A stretch of 64,000 nucleotides of DNA from Citrus sinensis (lineage: Eukaryota > Streptophyta > Magnoliopsida > Sapindales > Rutaceae): positions 6,988,001 through 7,052,000 of the forward strand of contig NC_068562.1 of the NCBI RefSeq assembly GCF_022201045.2, in the 5' to 3' direction. Under the pieces are notes generated by a model. That model was given only the letters and a program-made list of their open reading frames with translations, did not search any database and was not told the DNA's origin. Below are positions 52,141 to 64,000 of the stretch, piece after piece. A program made the position numbers and the translations under genes. Every line of letters starts with the position of its first letter. Positions within the stretch are counted from its first letter, which is position 1.

Positions 52141-53026
52141 TAACAAGTCAAGTAAGTTTAATTTATTACCATATTTTGATAATCGTACAATAAATAAGAA
52201 ATCTTTGCTTCAATGGGTGGAACCATGTTTAACTTTTCTTCCATTCCATTATCCACTATGACTTCTCAGCCTCCTTCTAGCAAGAATTTGCTTCAATGAT
52301 TTTACCGTCAATTAATTATTATTAGCACTCTGCATGATTAAATAACCAAAAATCATAAGCAAATAAACCCAATTAACGAAGTTGCAGAGCATTAGGCCTA
52401 ATTAATGTTAGCAGCAAATGAAAATCAAAATTTACAAACTTATAAAAGATTTTTTGGAAAGGAAATCTCTTCGTTATTAGGATTAATTCTTAAACTTTCA
52501 AAATACAGTTTATTCATTGCATTCCAAATCGTCCCCAAGGCCATCGTGACTCCGCTTTCCTTTTTGCAAAATCATAGTCAAAATTTGAATTACAATCAAA
52601 TTCAGACCATTCCACAAAATCTGCAACCCAATCTACAAATCAAAACCAAAATCAAAATCAAGCCCCCTGAGTAATAAGTTAATGCATTTTAATTTTGATT
52701 AATTGCTTTAGAGTTTCAAAATCTTGAATTAATGACAAATGTTTCTAAAATAATATTTAAGGTATGAACTCTTGAATTTTTCCATTTGTCGTTCAAATAA
52801 ATGGTCAAATTAATGAAATTGGGGGCGCAGTGTATTGGTCAATTTAGTTAGGGGTGGGCAAAAAATCACCCTTCTTTCCTATTGCTTCGAGTTTTGAATA
52901 AATAATGTTTTTAGGGACCGGGGGAATAATAACTCACGTTTTGGAGCTAACAAGCATTTACTTGCATTAAATTTACGGTGATGTTAAATATCATTAACGA
53001 TCATCTAATTTAGTGGTTCAATTATG
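52141..53026. other. Intergenic, no gene seen
   Basis: A/T-rich. An 89-codon frame at 52405-52674 is Asn/Gln/Lys rich and looks like chance. The phrase TAGGGGTGGGCAAAAAA at 52850 matches one hAT-type MITE end, but no right end was found. Confidence 0.4.
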
Positions 53027-53985
53027 AATGACAATGGGCAACGCTCATAGCGGATTTGTTATTACCAAACCTGCATCTGTATAAAATTTAAATTATTAAA
53101 TCTGCACTCGCACCTGCACCTACTGTAGGTTTTTGATAATTACAAAATCTGCAATGGTACCCAGTATATTTTTTAGAGTAATGATACAACCACAAATTTT
53201 TGTACAAATTTATTTTGTACAAACTAACGTGTCATTAATTCATTGGTTGAATGAAAACATAAATTAATAAAAACAAATCATGTGGATCAAGTGATATTTA
53301 ATTCAACCAATTTTATCATGCTACGTTAGTTTGTACAAAATAAGTTTGTACAAGAGTATGTGGCTGTATCATTACTCTATTTTTTATGGATTCTCATTTA
53401 AAATCACAAATGTTTAATATATAAATTTATATTAATAAGCTAAAATTCCACATAAAATAAGCAATTTTAAATTTAATCAATGTAAATAGAAAATTAAAAT
53501 TTCAACATCAAATTTCTCAAATTTAAGTATGAAATATATAAATTCATTAAAAAAAAAACCACAAATGTCATGAAAAATTTATGGGCGTGACCACTACTCA
53601 CGGGTGAAAAGGGAAATGGGTGTGTGGCTACAGCTCACAGGTGAAAGGGAAACAGTTTGGAAGGTTAGGTTTTGCAGTTGCTGCTCACAGATGAAAAGGA
53701 AATAACTTGGATTTCATTTAGGTTAGGTTATGAGTTGTAATTTAGACACGCCACAGATGACATGTTTACACTTTACATTTATTTTATTTATATATTTTTA
53801 GATTTAAATATTTTTTCAATTAAAATTACATTAAAAAATTTAGGCAAAAAAAAAGATGCAAGTTGGCGGATATCCATGCGAGCATCCATCGGATATTTAG
53901 CTGATATCAAACCAACTCGCAACGTAATGCGGGTTGCGGGTGGATTTGGACGGATTTACGAGTACCATTACCAATACAATCCTTA
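53027..53985. mobile_element. Degenerate hAT-like MITE interrupted by a second MITE
   Basis: The left part (about 53027-53160) has words such as GCGGATTTG and ACCAAACCTGCATCTG. The right part (about 53870-53985) has the inverted type, GCGGGTTGCGGGTGGATTTG. Together they look like the two arms of an element of the GGGTGCGGGT class. A separate 202-bp element sits between them at 53176-53377. End points are approximate and no target duplication was identified. Confidence 0.4.
53176..53377. mobile_element. Mutator-like MITE, 202 bp, 9-bp TSD
   Basis: The left end GAGTAATGATACAACCACA and the right end read inward GAGTAATGATACAGCCACA are inverted repeats with one mismatch in the first 19 bases. 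The arms continue through TTTTGTACAAA-type words. A perfect 9-bp TATTTTTTA lies on both sides (53167-53175 and 53378-53386). No coding capacity. Confidence 0.85.
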
Positions 53986-54099
53986 GATGATAAGGGTTAA
54001 ATAACCTTGCAGCTAGGGTCATTGTAGCTCAGAGTTAAATATTACTTGTGAGATTGTTAGAATTTAAATATCCCACGTGAGAAAAATACAACAAATAAA

Positions 54100-54302
54100 G
54101 AGTGATGATGCGGCCACAAATTTTTATACAAACTTATATTGTACAAACTAATGTGACATTAATTCATTGATTGAATGAAAATATAAAATAATATAAATAA
54201 ATCATGTGGGTCAAAGTGATATTTAATTCAACAAATTTTATCATGCTACATCAGTTTGTACAAAATAAGTTTATGCAAGAGTTTATAGTTATATCATTAC
54301 TC
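54100..54302. mobile_element. Second copy of the 202-bp Mutator-like MITE, older
   Basis: It aligns along its full length with the element at 53176 (for example TTTAATTCAAC-AATTTTATCATGCTAC) but has more differences, and its left end reads GAGTGATGATGCGGCCACA. No clear 9-bp duplication is left around it, which suggests an older insertion. Confidence 0.75.
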
Positions 54303-54435
54303 TAATCAAAATGTGAATATGAAGCGATCCCTTCTTTTACGAATTAAATTTTAAAGGCGAGTCTTTAGATTTTAGCACTTGGCATTAAAGACAAGTAGGT
54401 GCCACATCGTCAGAATTAAATAAGATATGCACTTA

Positions 54436-55447
54436 TGGTGTGTTTACGTGAGAGTTTGGGGAATGAAAATAAAGGAATGAGAATGAAATTCATGTTTACT
54501 TGATAAAATATAATTTAGGAATGCGAATTAAATATATAGGTCCCACACAATTTGAGAATAAAGAATTAAAATCCTATTCTGGGGGGGTTTGGGAATGAAA
54601 ATAAGGGAATGAGAAAGAAATATATGTTTACTTTTGTATCCTTATAATTTTTTCATATTTCACAAATTACTCTTGTTCAAATCACAATTAAATTTATTAT
54701 TTTAAATGTCATTAATAATAATAATAATAATAATAATTATTATTATTAAATTTTATTAACTTTATCATTTTAGTTATTATTTTTTTATTAATATTATCAT
54801 TATTAACAATAAAAATATATGATAAAAATAATAATTAATAAAAATAATTAATTTATCATTATTAACAATATTATCATTATTGTTGTTGTTGTTATTATTA
54901 TTGTTAATATTATTTTTATTAATATTATCATTATTAATATTATTAAATTTTATTAACTTTATTATTTTAGTTATTGTTAATATTAATATTATTAATATTA
55001 TATTTTATTAACTTGATTATTTTAATTATTATTAACTATTGTTAATATTATTTTTATTAATATTATCATTATTAACATTTATTATTATTAAATTTATTAT
55101 TTTAGTTACTATTAATTATTTTTATTAATATTATCATTATTAACATTTATTATTATTAGTATTATTAATTTTATTTTTTAATTAATATTATTTTATAATA
55201 ATATTTATATATGTATAGATATAATAAAAATTACATTATTTAATACTATAGGTATTTTAATAAATTAATTCTTATTCTCATTTCTCATTTTTATTTATTT
55301 TACCAAATAAACACATTAATGACATTTCAGCACATTCTTATTTCCATTTATTTTTACCAAATAAAAATAAAAATCTCATTCCTATTTTTCATTATAACTC
55401 ATTTTCATTCCCGACTATTCTAATTCCATAAAATAAATGCAACATTG
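54436..55447. mobile_element. Harbinger-like non-autonomous element with A/T repeat core
   Basis: The left end after TTA (54433-54435) reads TGGTGTGTTTACGTGAGAG. The right side holds the inverted counterpart GGAATTAG/GGGAATGAAAATGAG-type words and ends near TGCAACATTG before TTA (55448-55450). GGGAATGAAAATAAGGGAATGAGAA words occur at the left and their reverse complements at the right. The core (about 54700-55200) is a degenerate ATT/TTA repeat with the phrase TTTATTAACTTTATCATTTTAG repeated in variants. The right boundary is approximate. Confidence 0.5.
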
Positions 55448-55810
55448 TTATGTTTTTTTTTGGTTCCTTTAAATTAAAATACAATTGTACAATCAAATAC
55501 ATTTTCCTTCGTGTTCTCCTTCATGTGTTTTTATTAAGGATCCCTCTATCTTACGTACGTGTGGGTGTCAGAAAGGGATTGCCTTTTATTAATTGTTCGC
55601 ATGGACTCTGTTTCTTCATTTCCAATCAATACATTTTACTTCATTTGATGAACTATCTCTACCTCTTGAACGTAGAATTCTGTTCTGCAACGTAAAGGGG
55701 ATTTCTTTGATAATTTTTATCAAAAAAATTCGCAATCCCGAGCGGGATAATTTTACAAACAGTTGCCTCGACCAATCTGTCACGGTCACGGCGACGAGAG
55801 ATGAAAGTAG
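55448..55810. other. Spacer before the METTL-like gene
   Basis: No clear coding exon. A plus-strand frame from 55593 overlaps the first METTL-like exon in a different frame, and its residues do not resemble the family. Confidence 0.4.
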
Positions 55811-57633
55811 TGTCGCTGTCAGCCACTTACCCATACCCCCTCGTCACTCATCAGCTCGATCACCACCGTCCAACGGCGCCACCGTCATTCTCTTCCGGCG
55901 GCCATCCAACCCCAGAACTATCCCTTAGAAGAGCACTATCAGAGTAAAGCCAAGAAGTACTGGGACGGCTTCTACAAACGCCACAAAAACAAGGTCTCTT
56001 TCTCTCACTTCATTTGCATTTTCTTGCCCCCTTTTTCACATCGTGGCTTAGCGATTCCCTGTTGCCCACTTGGGTTTTTGTTTTTGCTTTGTTTTGTTCT
56101 AGTTCTTCAAGGATAGGCATTACTTGGAAAAAGACTGGGGTAATTACTTTTCTGATGATTCTTGTTGCCCAAATGGAAATCCGAAGGTCGTTTTAGAGGT
56201 ATGTTCAAGATTGATGTTGCTTTAAATTCTCTAGCTGCCGGGTATAAGTGGGCAGGTGATTGGTTGTTTTTAAAAATTAATTGGACTTGTTATACACACA
56301 CACACACACATTGGCAGGTTGGATGTGGAGCTGGGAACACCATCTTTCCTCTTGTTGTCTTTTTCGGTTGATTTAGCATGGTGCTACTGGTGACTGTGTT
56401 AACCAATAATTTGGAGGGGAAAATTTGATGTGTCTCTGGAAGAGTAGAAGTATATAAGCATATTAGATCTATCTCTCTGTTTATTTATAATAATTTTGGC
56501 TACTTTATTGGCTACATGCAGTCACATTCAGAGTTCAGAGAAGAGCGGGTAAATGCATTTGTCTGCAATGTTGTCAATGATGATCTATCCAGAAATGTTA
56601 ATCCTTCTTCGGTTGATGTTGTTACCTTGGTAAGAGTGGGCAATCATTTAATACAGTTGTTCTCATTTCTGCTTCTTGTCATTACCATTTCTATGGTTTG
56701 GAATAAAAACCACCACGAATGTGGCCACGTGACATGTTCAGCAGATTTTTATGTTGTCTGCAGTTTCTCCGAAAAAGATGCCCTTGATATTACAGAATAT
56801 CAAAGCAGTGTTAAAGGTAGATCTACCATTTCATCGGTTGAGATAGTTTCAGTTTATCCACTATGTGTAAGTACCATAATGCCATTTTATGAACTTTGTA
56901 GCCAGATGGCTATATTCTTGTGTGCGATTATGCTATTGGAGATTTTGCTCAAGTGAGTTATTAATTCTTATTTAATGAATATTCTATGACCCTTTGGTCT
57001 GTGTGTGCTTGTCATTGATGCATGAGCATCTTACTTCACTATTTTCCCTATACTGTTATCCTGGTATATGATTACTTGACTGTGATTTTTGTTTATGATA
57101 CGGCTGTAATTCTTTTCTGTATAACTAATCTTTCTTCATTGCTAAGACATATTTAACACAATGATTTACTCCTGTATCTCGCTGAATGCTGGTCAAATTA
57201 TCAGGTGAAACTTCTAGACAGAAATCAGATGATTGGTGACAGCTTCTATGTTCGAGGTGATGGTACTGTAAGTACATTGTATGCTGAGTAATACTTTCTT
57301 GAGTTGCAAAAAACAATGTTCATTTTATAGCTTCCGATAATTATTCAATCTGCATTCCAGTGCTCATTTTATTTCTCGGAAGATTTCCTGTCAACCCTCT
57401 TTCTTGAAGCTGGCTTCAGCACTGTAGATATCAATATTCACTTGAAACAGATCAAGAATCGTTCTCGGGATATAACCATGAACCGGTGAGTTTCTTAGTT
57501 TTTTTTTTTTTTTTTTGTCTTTGTATTTGCTGCTCTTTTGACTGTGATCTTCATTACCAGGCGTTGGATACGAGCCATATTTAACAACGTTAACAAGCAC
57601 CTTTCCCTGAGCTGCTCTAATTCAAGAAGCTAG
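55811..57633 (+). CDS. METTL2/6-like tRNA m3C methyltransferase, incomplete (possible pseudogene)
   Basis: Nine exons can be read: about 55811-55993, 56103-56198, 56318-about 56353, 56522-56629, 56745-56816, 56902-56952, 57205-57267, 57361-57485 and 57561-57633. They give QSKAKKYWDGFYKRHKNKFF, KDRHYLEKDWGNYF, the SAM-binding motif VVLEVGCGAGNTIFPL, then VDVVTLIFMLSAVSPKKM, GYILVCDYAIGDFAQ, FYVRGDGTCSFYF and MNRRWIRAIFNN. The family makes 3-methylcytidine at position 32 of certain tRNAs. Two things are missing. No in-frame ATG is visible in the first exon, which is open only back to a stop at 55808. The stretch that should follow FPL (about 22 residues, ending in the acidic SAM-ribose contact, normally YACDFS) is absent. 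The remaining splice sites and frames are intact, so it is either recently damaged or has an unusual structure. Confidence 0.6.
56294..56310. repeat. (CA)n microsatellite next to the damaged METTL exon
   Basis: About eight CA units, a few bases before the acceptor of the short third exon. Confidence 0.8.
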
Positions 57634-59248
57634 ATGATGGTATAGTGATTTATGCATGATGATTCAGTAGTAGTCAGTTAGGTTCAGGAACTATATTTTC
57701 CTCATTTCGATTTTAATGAAATATATTTGGGTTAAGGGTAAGAGCCACTTCATTACCCTAGAAATATTAAGTCGTGGAGCTAATTGATCCATAAATGTTA
57801 TGGACGGTTCCCAGTTGGAGTTTCTATTTCTGGCAGCTGCAAAGTTCTATTGCTTATTTGTCAAATCTGAAGTAGTTTCTTCAACCCCATCCTTAAACAC
57901 AAAGAAGTACTTGAAAAGATTACCCCTGTATGAATATAAATATATACATGGATAAATGCTTTAAAATCCTAAAATATGTCAATCATACTAGTATTTTCTT
58001 TGACTTGTTTTGTTTTGAGCTCTCTCTCTCGTATCATTGACGTTCTATCTCTAACATTGCATTGAATGGCTGTGTTTGATATTTTCTAGCAGCCATCAAT
58101 TTGTTCACTTATGGGTACCATGTCTGTGATTGTTACTTGTGCTAGGACAACAGATCAATAATAAACTAAGAGAAAGTTATAAGTGCTAAGTACTCAGCAA
58201 TCCAACATCACTTTGAGATTATTTAACTGCAATGTTTTTATCTCATTTATCTCTTGTTTCAATGTTCTGGTGAATAGGCCGATCACTCTGCAAATTTGTG
58301 ATCTGAAAGAAACCACACACATCTTAGCTTCTATTTCAAGGCAGCAGTGCCCAGCAGTTAGGAAAATTGTAGTTGAAATTGTTCTTATCTGTAATTTACT
58401 AGGAATCTTGCATGGATCTCTACCACCTACAGCCCTCCACAATAATAATATTATTAATAATAAAAAGGAATCTGACAACTTAAAGAGTTGTGGAGGATGA
58501 AAAGAACAATGAGTTCTACACTTAGAATTGATAGATTATGTTTAATGTACAATACCTCTACCATAGGATGTCTTCCATGAAGCTATTGGCAATCAAGTAA
58601 GGTTATTGTACAGGAGCACACTCTGTGAAAATCTAGTTTTTCCACAGAGACTGTCTAGCAAGTTAATGCGGTATGTCATCAGACTGACAGTCTTACTGCA
58701 AGAATTCTGACTTTTTATGAAAATGATTTGATTCTTTTTAGCCTTATTGAAGCATAAGGTGAACAACTTACGAGATTTGATGCATAGGGTGAACAACTGA
58801 CAAGCGACAAACAACCTTCAAACTGCGGCTTGTCCAGTTTCTTTAGTTTTTTCTGTCTAGGTGGAAGTTGTCTGGATTTGCTGGTGGTAATGTTGCATCC
58901 CCACATCCTTGTCATTGACTTAATCCGCTGCCATCGGCTTCGTATATTGATCTACGTTGAATTTGCATTTCCACATTAGGATTGTTTCTCATTCCTTCCT
59001 GATTATACATAATCATAAAATATAATTGAAAACATATACCCGGAATGTTTTGAGTTTTGGAAGTTTAATTAGTATAAATTAATCATTCTCTCTACTTCTC
59101 TCTGTCTGATAAGCATTGCTTGAGAGGGAGAGAGGAGAATTGTCCATTTATTTCATGTGATCAAATGGGATACTGCCGTGCAAGTTATTATGAGTGATTG
59201 CTGGGCCAGAGAGGAATAATGTGTATAAATGCAGACATGCAAGTGACA
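57634..59248. other. Intergenic, convergent ends of METTL-like and USP-kinase genes
   Basis: I looked on the minus strand for a U-box exon that could follow the kinase gene and did not find one. Open frames at 58183-58500 and its shadow have no family features. Confidence 0.45.
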
Positions 59249-62200
59249 TCAGTGATTTCTCATGTTATTCCCACTTACCTGTTTCATTTCTGAAACAGAA
59301 TTGTAAGGACCTGGTGTAACAACAATGTTGTCATTCTTATTTTCTGCATTTTCGAATCCAAGGTCTCTTAATCGTATCAGTTCTGGCAACACAACTGAAA
59401 CAAGATCCGGCCTGTCCCTTTTCCGCAGCTCACAGCACTGCAAAGCCAATTTGGCAATCGATAAAGCCGCTTCTACAGGCCAACCTGTCACTGTTGGATC
59501 AAGCAACTCTGAGAATGTTCCATTCCGAATGGCCTGTTCAACCTGGTGGCTTAGACCCATTGCAGGCCTTGCTGTAATCAATTGTAATAGCACAACACCT
59601 AATGAATACAGATCTGATTTCACACCCAGCATTCCTGTTTGTTGATACTCTGGGTCTATATAACAAAATGTACCAGCTGCTGTTGTCATGTGATATTGAG
59701 TGATAGTATCAGCAGCGGATGGAGGGACTAGCCGGGCTAAACCCACATCACTAATCTTGCTCACATAATTTTGGTCCAGAAGAATGTTTGCCGGCTTGAG
59801 ATCACGATGTACAAGGGGCTCTGGTTTGTTTTGGTGAAGGAAAAGAAGGGCAGTGGCAATTTCAGCAGCTATTTTGAAACGAATGCTCCAATGAATTGGG
59901 GGACTGTTATCTTTCTGGAAAAGCCGGTCCTCCAAGCTGCCATTTTCCATATATTCATACACAAGGCAGCCATACTCTGGGCAGGCACCTAGGAGGATAA
60001 CCATATTTGTATGTCTCATGGAGCCTAGAATCTCAACCTTCAAGAAGAAATCATTATGGGAAAACAAGAAAAGGAAGAGTTAGATAGATTCTCTGACACT
60101 TGGGTTTCCGCTGTGTTCTTTCATCTGTTAATGTATCATCTTATTTCTTCTATGATAAATGTTTGAAATAGGAAGTTGATATAAAAGGAGTTTATCATGA
60201 ATTTAAGCCTTCAGTGGCTTTTTGAATAATTTGGCATGCCAAACAAAGTAATGCCATATAAAGTGTGGTTCCATTGCCAATAGTTCTTACATGCTTATAT
60301 TTCTGCTGTATTAAAGAATAGAAAATACCTCTTGTTTGAATTGCCTCGGTCCCTGTGATATGTCTGGCCCCAAGACCTTTATGGCAACAGATGTGTGATC
60401 AAGCTGGGCTTTATAAACAGGACCATATCCCCCTTCACCAATCTTCCGAGAGATTGAAAAGTAATCTGTTGCGGCTTCAATCTCTTCAATAGTGTATTTT
60501 CTATACCTAACATTTTTGTAAGCCATTGCTTCCATTACTATCTTCTTTTCTTCTTCCTCTTGCATGGCCTTTAGTTCTGCAATCTCTCTTTTCATGGCCT
60601 CCAACTCTACTAGACGTTGTGCCATTAGTGCTGCTTCCATGGCAGCCCTGGTCTTCTGTCTCTCCGACTTTACCAAAGCTAATGCAGCCTCTTCCGCAAG
60701 CCTGGCCTCTAACTTTAAAGCCTCTTCTTTCTTACGCTGTTGAAGCTTGACTGCCTAGTAACATAAAAAGAGCTTTTTAGGTTGCATTGCAAAGGACTAA
60801 TTGCAAGGTTATTTGATCAAGCTGAAGTTATGTTCTCTCCTACCGTCTGACTTGTGGAAACAGCTTCTTTGCTTACTGAGTTGTAAATCTCCATGGATTG
60901 CTTCAATTCAAGCCTTAACCTTTTTATCTCAGCCTCCAAGCCTTTCTGTCGAGTCCGTCAAGTAAAGGAGGTTAGAGATTTGATAACATATTTTCTTACT
61001 ATAGATCTGTAGATTTTCATATATCTTTTTATATCTGCAAAAGGTAGAAAAGCATATAATTGAAACTCTTTATCTATAATTTCCCATTTTATCTTTCTGA
61101 TGTTGCACTTACAGGGCTTTGAGGGAAATGGTCCTTGGAACTCTTAGATAAAGAGGAGAAATCTATATTCTCAGATATTTCAGTTGATTGGTAGCTAACG
61201 GGCACCGAAAAATCACTAATATCTGATTCTGACTCTGAATTAAATGAGTTTTGCATGTGGCTATCCGCTGGTAGTATTGATGAAACAATTGGGAAAGTTG
61301 ATTCAGACTTGCCATTTTTGGCCTTCTGTGAGTTATCAGTGCTGGAATAGTTTCTGTCAGTGACTTTGCTTATTGAACTGTCACAGCTATAATCACTTCT
61401 GCAAGATCAATTAAGAATCATTAACAGAGAGACATGAGTCAGGGAAGCAATGAACTTTTAACACAAAGGGGCTTGGAAGTTCTGGCGGTTTAAATCTTAG
61501 TTAAATAACCCAGCTACCAGGAAAGTAATGCAGTGACATTTAACAACTTTTACCTGCCTATCTCAACAGATCTTGGGCTATCAGGCTGAATGACAGAGGG
61601 GCGTTCCCCTAGAGGTGGTTGCTTGGGTATCAAGGCATCACCAGACAGCATCTGAGGTTGGCTTGCTGCTGGCCTGGAACTTTGAAGTTTTCCTTTGGAA
61701 GATATAATATATACTGCGCAAGACTCCGGTGCAGATTTGAGTAAGCTCGATGGCAGATCCAAATTTCTGAATTTCCTGTATGCAGACAATCGCCAAAGGT
61801 ACATGTGTTTGTGATACGCATCAGAATACGAAAGAAAAGATAATAGGAAACAGAAAGGAAAAAGAAAAACCTTGTAAGAAGATTCCGGCTGGAACCTCCA
61901 GCGACAATGTTGCCAACGGAGTTGTTCTTGACATAATAAATCAGTGCACTGGAAACATCAATGTCCTGGAGGACAACCTCTCTTGCCAGAATCTGAAAAT
62001 TTACTCACATTTTGTTATAAACAGCAATGTAATAGATGTCTACTAATACAATCACAGCAGAAAGGCATGACTGATTCAAAATAAGATGGTTTAATAAGCC
62101 ATTTAAGATGATTGTCTTTTCCTGTTCTTCTTGCTGCTCCAGTTTTGTGTTAAGATCCCAAAGGTCAAGTTGATTACTCACCCTTTTTCGAGCAAAAAGT

Positions 62201-62622
62201 CCTCGATATGGAAGAAATAGCTTCTGCAACTCATCATTTGTTGCTGGTCGACCTCCTATAGAAGAAGCTTCTAATTCCTCTGGAATCCCATCAACAAAAG
62301 TCAAACACAAATGCATGATACAACCATTCATTTCTTGCTATAAAAGTTACTTGTACTCTAAGGAAATTCAATTCCCTTTTAAGATTAATGATCATGGTGA
62401 TGCTGCTGACAATGACACAATGAACAAGATCGAAAAATACTTACGTGGATTCGAGCTATGGTTTCGAACATGAAGGAGGACATATTGCGAGCTTTCGTTC
62501 AAGAGATTATCGACTGCCCATTTCACTGCATATTGGCTGCTCTTATCTGCATCTATTGCAACAGCAGTGATTGCATTTGCAGAGCTTTTTTTGGTCTTTG
62601 AAAATGATTTAACCAAAGTCAT
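59249..62622 (-). CDS. USP-domain / coiled-coil / receptor-like cytoplasmic kinase (RLCK IX)
   Basis: Eight minus-strand exons: 62622-62445, 62279-62182, 61992-61871, 61775-61554, 61398-61113, 60945-60844, 60754-60329 and 60037-59249, 740 residues. The N-terminus is a universal stress protein-like domain (NAITAVAIDADKSSQYAVKW, VVLQDIDVSSALIYYV, NIVAGGSSRNLL). A Ser-rich linker follows, then a long charged coiled coil (KKEEALKLEARLAEEAALAL to ELKAMQEEEEKKI). Then comes a kinase domain with GEGGYGPVYKA, the lysine in VAIKVL, HRDLKPANILLDQ and DVG in place of DFG, as usual in this family. The architecture matches plant U-box kinases (PUB34/35/51-53 group), but no U-box is present in this model. 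A strong donor (CAG/GTAAGT at 59278) near the end allows an additional 3' exon that I could not locate; without it translation stops nine codons on. Confidence 0.85.
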
Positions 62623-64000
62623 CCAAAATATCTATTACAAAACCCAAAAATCCATGTAAAGCCAACGTTTTATGCTTGGAATTCAAGATTCTAATACATT
62701 AAACTTCCATAAAATTGTCACGGACATCATCACTATGGACTTAAAGGGTAGAATTTCCTTGAAACAATAAAAGAAAAACGATAGTTCTTTTCTTTTCGAA
62801 TTTGTTGTACTTATATTCACTTAATTTAGTAAGATTTTGAAGGGAAAAACTAACACATACCCTCTTCAATAACTTATCAAAACTCCTTTTTCTCCTTGTA
62901 GTAACCGCTAATAGTGAATCAGCGGGTTTGGTGATCCCACCTTAACCATAACTTCTTAAAATTAATACTCATTGGTTATAGTTAAACAATTTTTTTTTTT
63001 TAGTAGTTATGGTTTCTTTTTGAACTCGAGAGTTTTTAGGAGAGTTATGTAACTTATTACTATAGCTAGCTGTCCTTTTACTTATTTTAGACAACTTATA
63101 TGTCATGCAATTTTTTTTGTATTTTTTATTTTAAAACAGAAAAATTGGTAATATATGTTAATTATAGATTAAAATCATCTTAATAATAGCTTATTTTATT
63201 TCTCTACTCCTAAAATAACCTAAACCCCTCCCCATTAGAATGGTTTAGTGCTTAACTTGGACAAAAGTTCTCTCTTTTTTTTTAAGAGAGTGAGAGAGAA
63301 TCAGAAGGTAAATAGTTTAGAGAAAAAGCCAATTCAACTCATTAAATTCCAATTCGTTGCCAACCATATCCTCAAAAATAAATAAATAAATAACTAAGAT
63401 GTTAAATTTTAAATTAAAAATTTTATCTTTGAGCTACTAAAAATATTCAATAGAATTGTTATCGAGAGGGTTAAAAGTTATTTTAAGAAGTTAAACTTGA
63501 CAATTTTTTTAAATTCACTTTTAAAAAATCATCTTATCCTAAAATAGATTCTGGCGATATTTTTATATATTTTAAATGAACTCAAAAATTATATTTATTT
63601 AATTAAAAAATAAAATCATTAAATTTAAAGAGACTTAGGATACATGCTTCGGGGATTTTTTAAAACTTACCACTTTTATCATTAAAATTTAATACTTATA
63701 ACAACAATTATTTCTAAAACTATAACATTACTAAATTACTCTTAAAACCCTATTTCCATAAACGTATAAGAATTAATGAATGAAATCAAGAAATGAAATG
63801 ACTTCCACTTTTTATTCAATCAAAACGCACTGCACAAGTACACAGCCATTTATATAGTACTGGTTTGATTTATGTCACCTGGTGATTATTCTCACAGCCT
63901 GTCATTCACGGCTGTTTCACCCATTTAGGGTAAGAAAGATCCCTCTTTACAACTTTTTTTTAACCGTTCTGTATGACTTTGAGAAAGAGAGAGATTGTGA
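62623..64000. other. Promoter of the USP-kinase gene and AT-rich right edge
   Basis: The first part is the upstream region of the minus-strand kinase gene. The rest is A/T-rich with no gene, tRNA or bounded repeat that I can support. Confidence 0.45.

Noticed and set aside
52850-52870. Single hAT-type MITE end TAGGGGTGGGCAAAA
   Set aside because: No partner end or target duplication found, so not listed as an element.
58560-58980. Possible U-box exon for the USP-kinase gene
   Set aside because: Short words such as EADG and MED appear on the minus strand, but no frame gives the U-box pattern (CPI, then DPHVAADGFTYE).
63770-64000. Right-edge sequence resembling a repeat terminus
   Set aside because: No second end, target duplication or coding part is within the window, so no element can be supported.

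Overview
This is a plant nuclear chromosome window, most likely from a woody eudicot. Every multi-exon gene has short exons and GT-AG introns in an AT-rich background, and the proteins belong to plant families (EPFL peptide, ALA flippase, TRB-type MYB-H1 protein, DUF3511, USP-kinase). I cannot fix the species; a Citrus-like (Sapindales) genome is a guess. No prokaryotic operon, CRISPR array, phage or LTR retroelement was seen.

Layout. 1-4.4 kb: an EPFL secreted cysteine-rich peptide (+) and the zeta subunit of the COPI coatomer (+). 4.4-12.8 kb: a gene-poor AT-rich block with several small non-autonomous DNA transposons. These are hAT-like, Tourist-like and Harbinger-like, several with clean target-site duplications, plus a 240-bp tandem duplication. 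12.8-22.6 kb: a P4-ATPase lipid flippase of the ALA4-ALA7 type (+) and a casein kinase 1-like kinase (+). 24.3-29.3 kb: a DUF3511 protein (-) and translation initiation factor eIF4A (-). 30.7-31.4 kb: another hAT-like MITE. 31.6-37.8 kb: two tandem copies of N-myristoyltransferase (+), duplicated as a whole unit about 3.38 kb apart. 38.2-38.8 kb: a foldback Mutator-like MITE with about 190-bp inverted arms. 39.2-48.3 kb: a divergent pair, a TRB4-like telomere-repeat binding protein (-) and the mitochondrial pyruvate dehydrogenase E2 subunit (+). 50.7-51.2 kb: TIM23 (-). 51.7-55.5 kb: a transposon-rich gap with at least four MITEs, one nested in another. 55.8-57.6 kb: a METTL2/6-like tRNA m3C methyltransferase that lacks part of its SAM-binding fold. 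59.2-62.6 kb: a USP/coiled-coil/kinase protein (-). The right edge is AT-rich and empty.

The genes are unrelated housekeeping and signalling loci, as usual in plants; they do not form a pathway. I rebuilt exons by hand from splice consensus, reading frame and family alignment from memory. For all complete models the exon lengths sum to a multiple of three. I found no convincing new biological system. The points most worth checking are the two myristoyltransferase copies (gene-conversion tract, broken C-terminal signature in copy 2), the incomplete methyltransferase, a GC-AG intron in the E2 gene, and the well-bounded MITEs.
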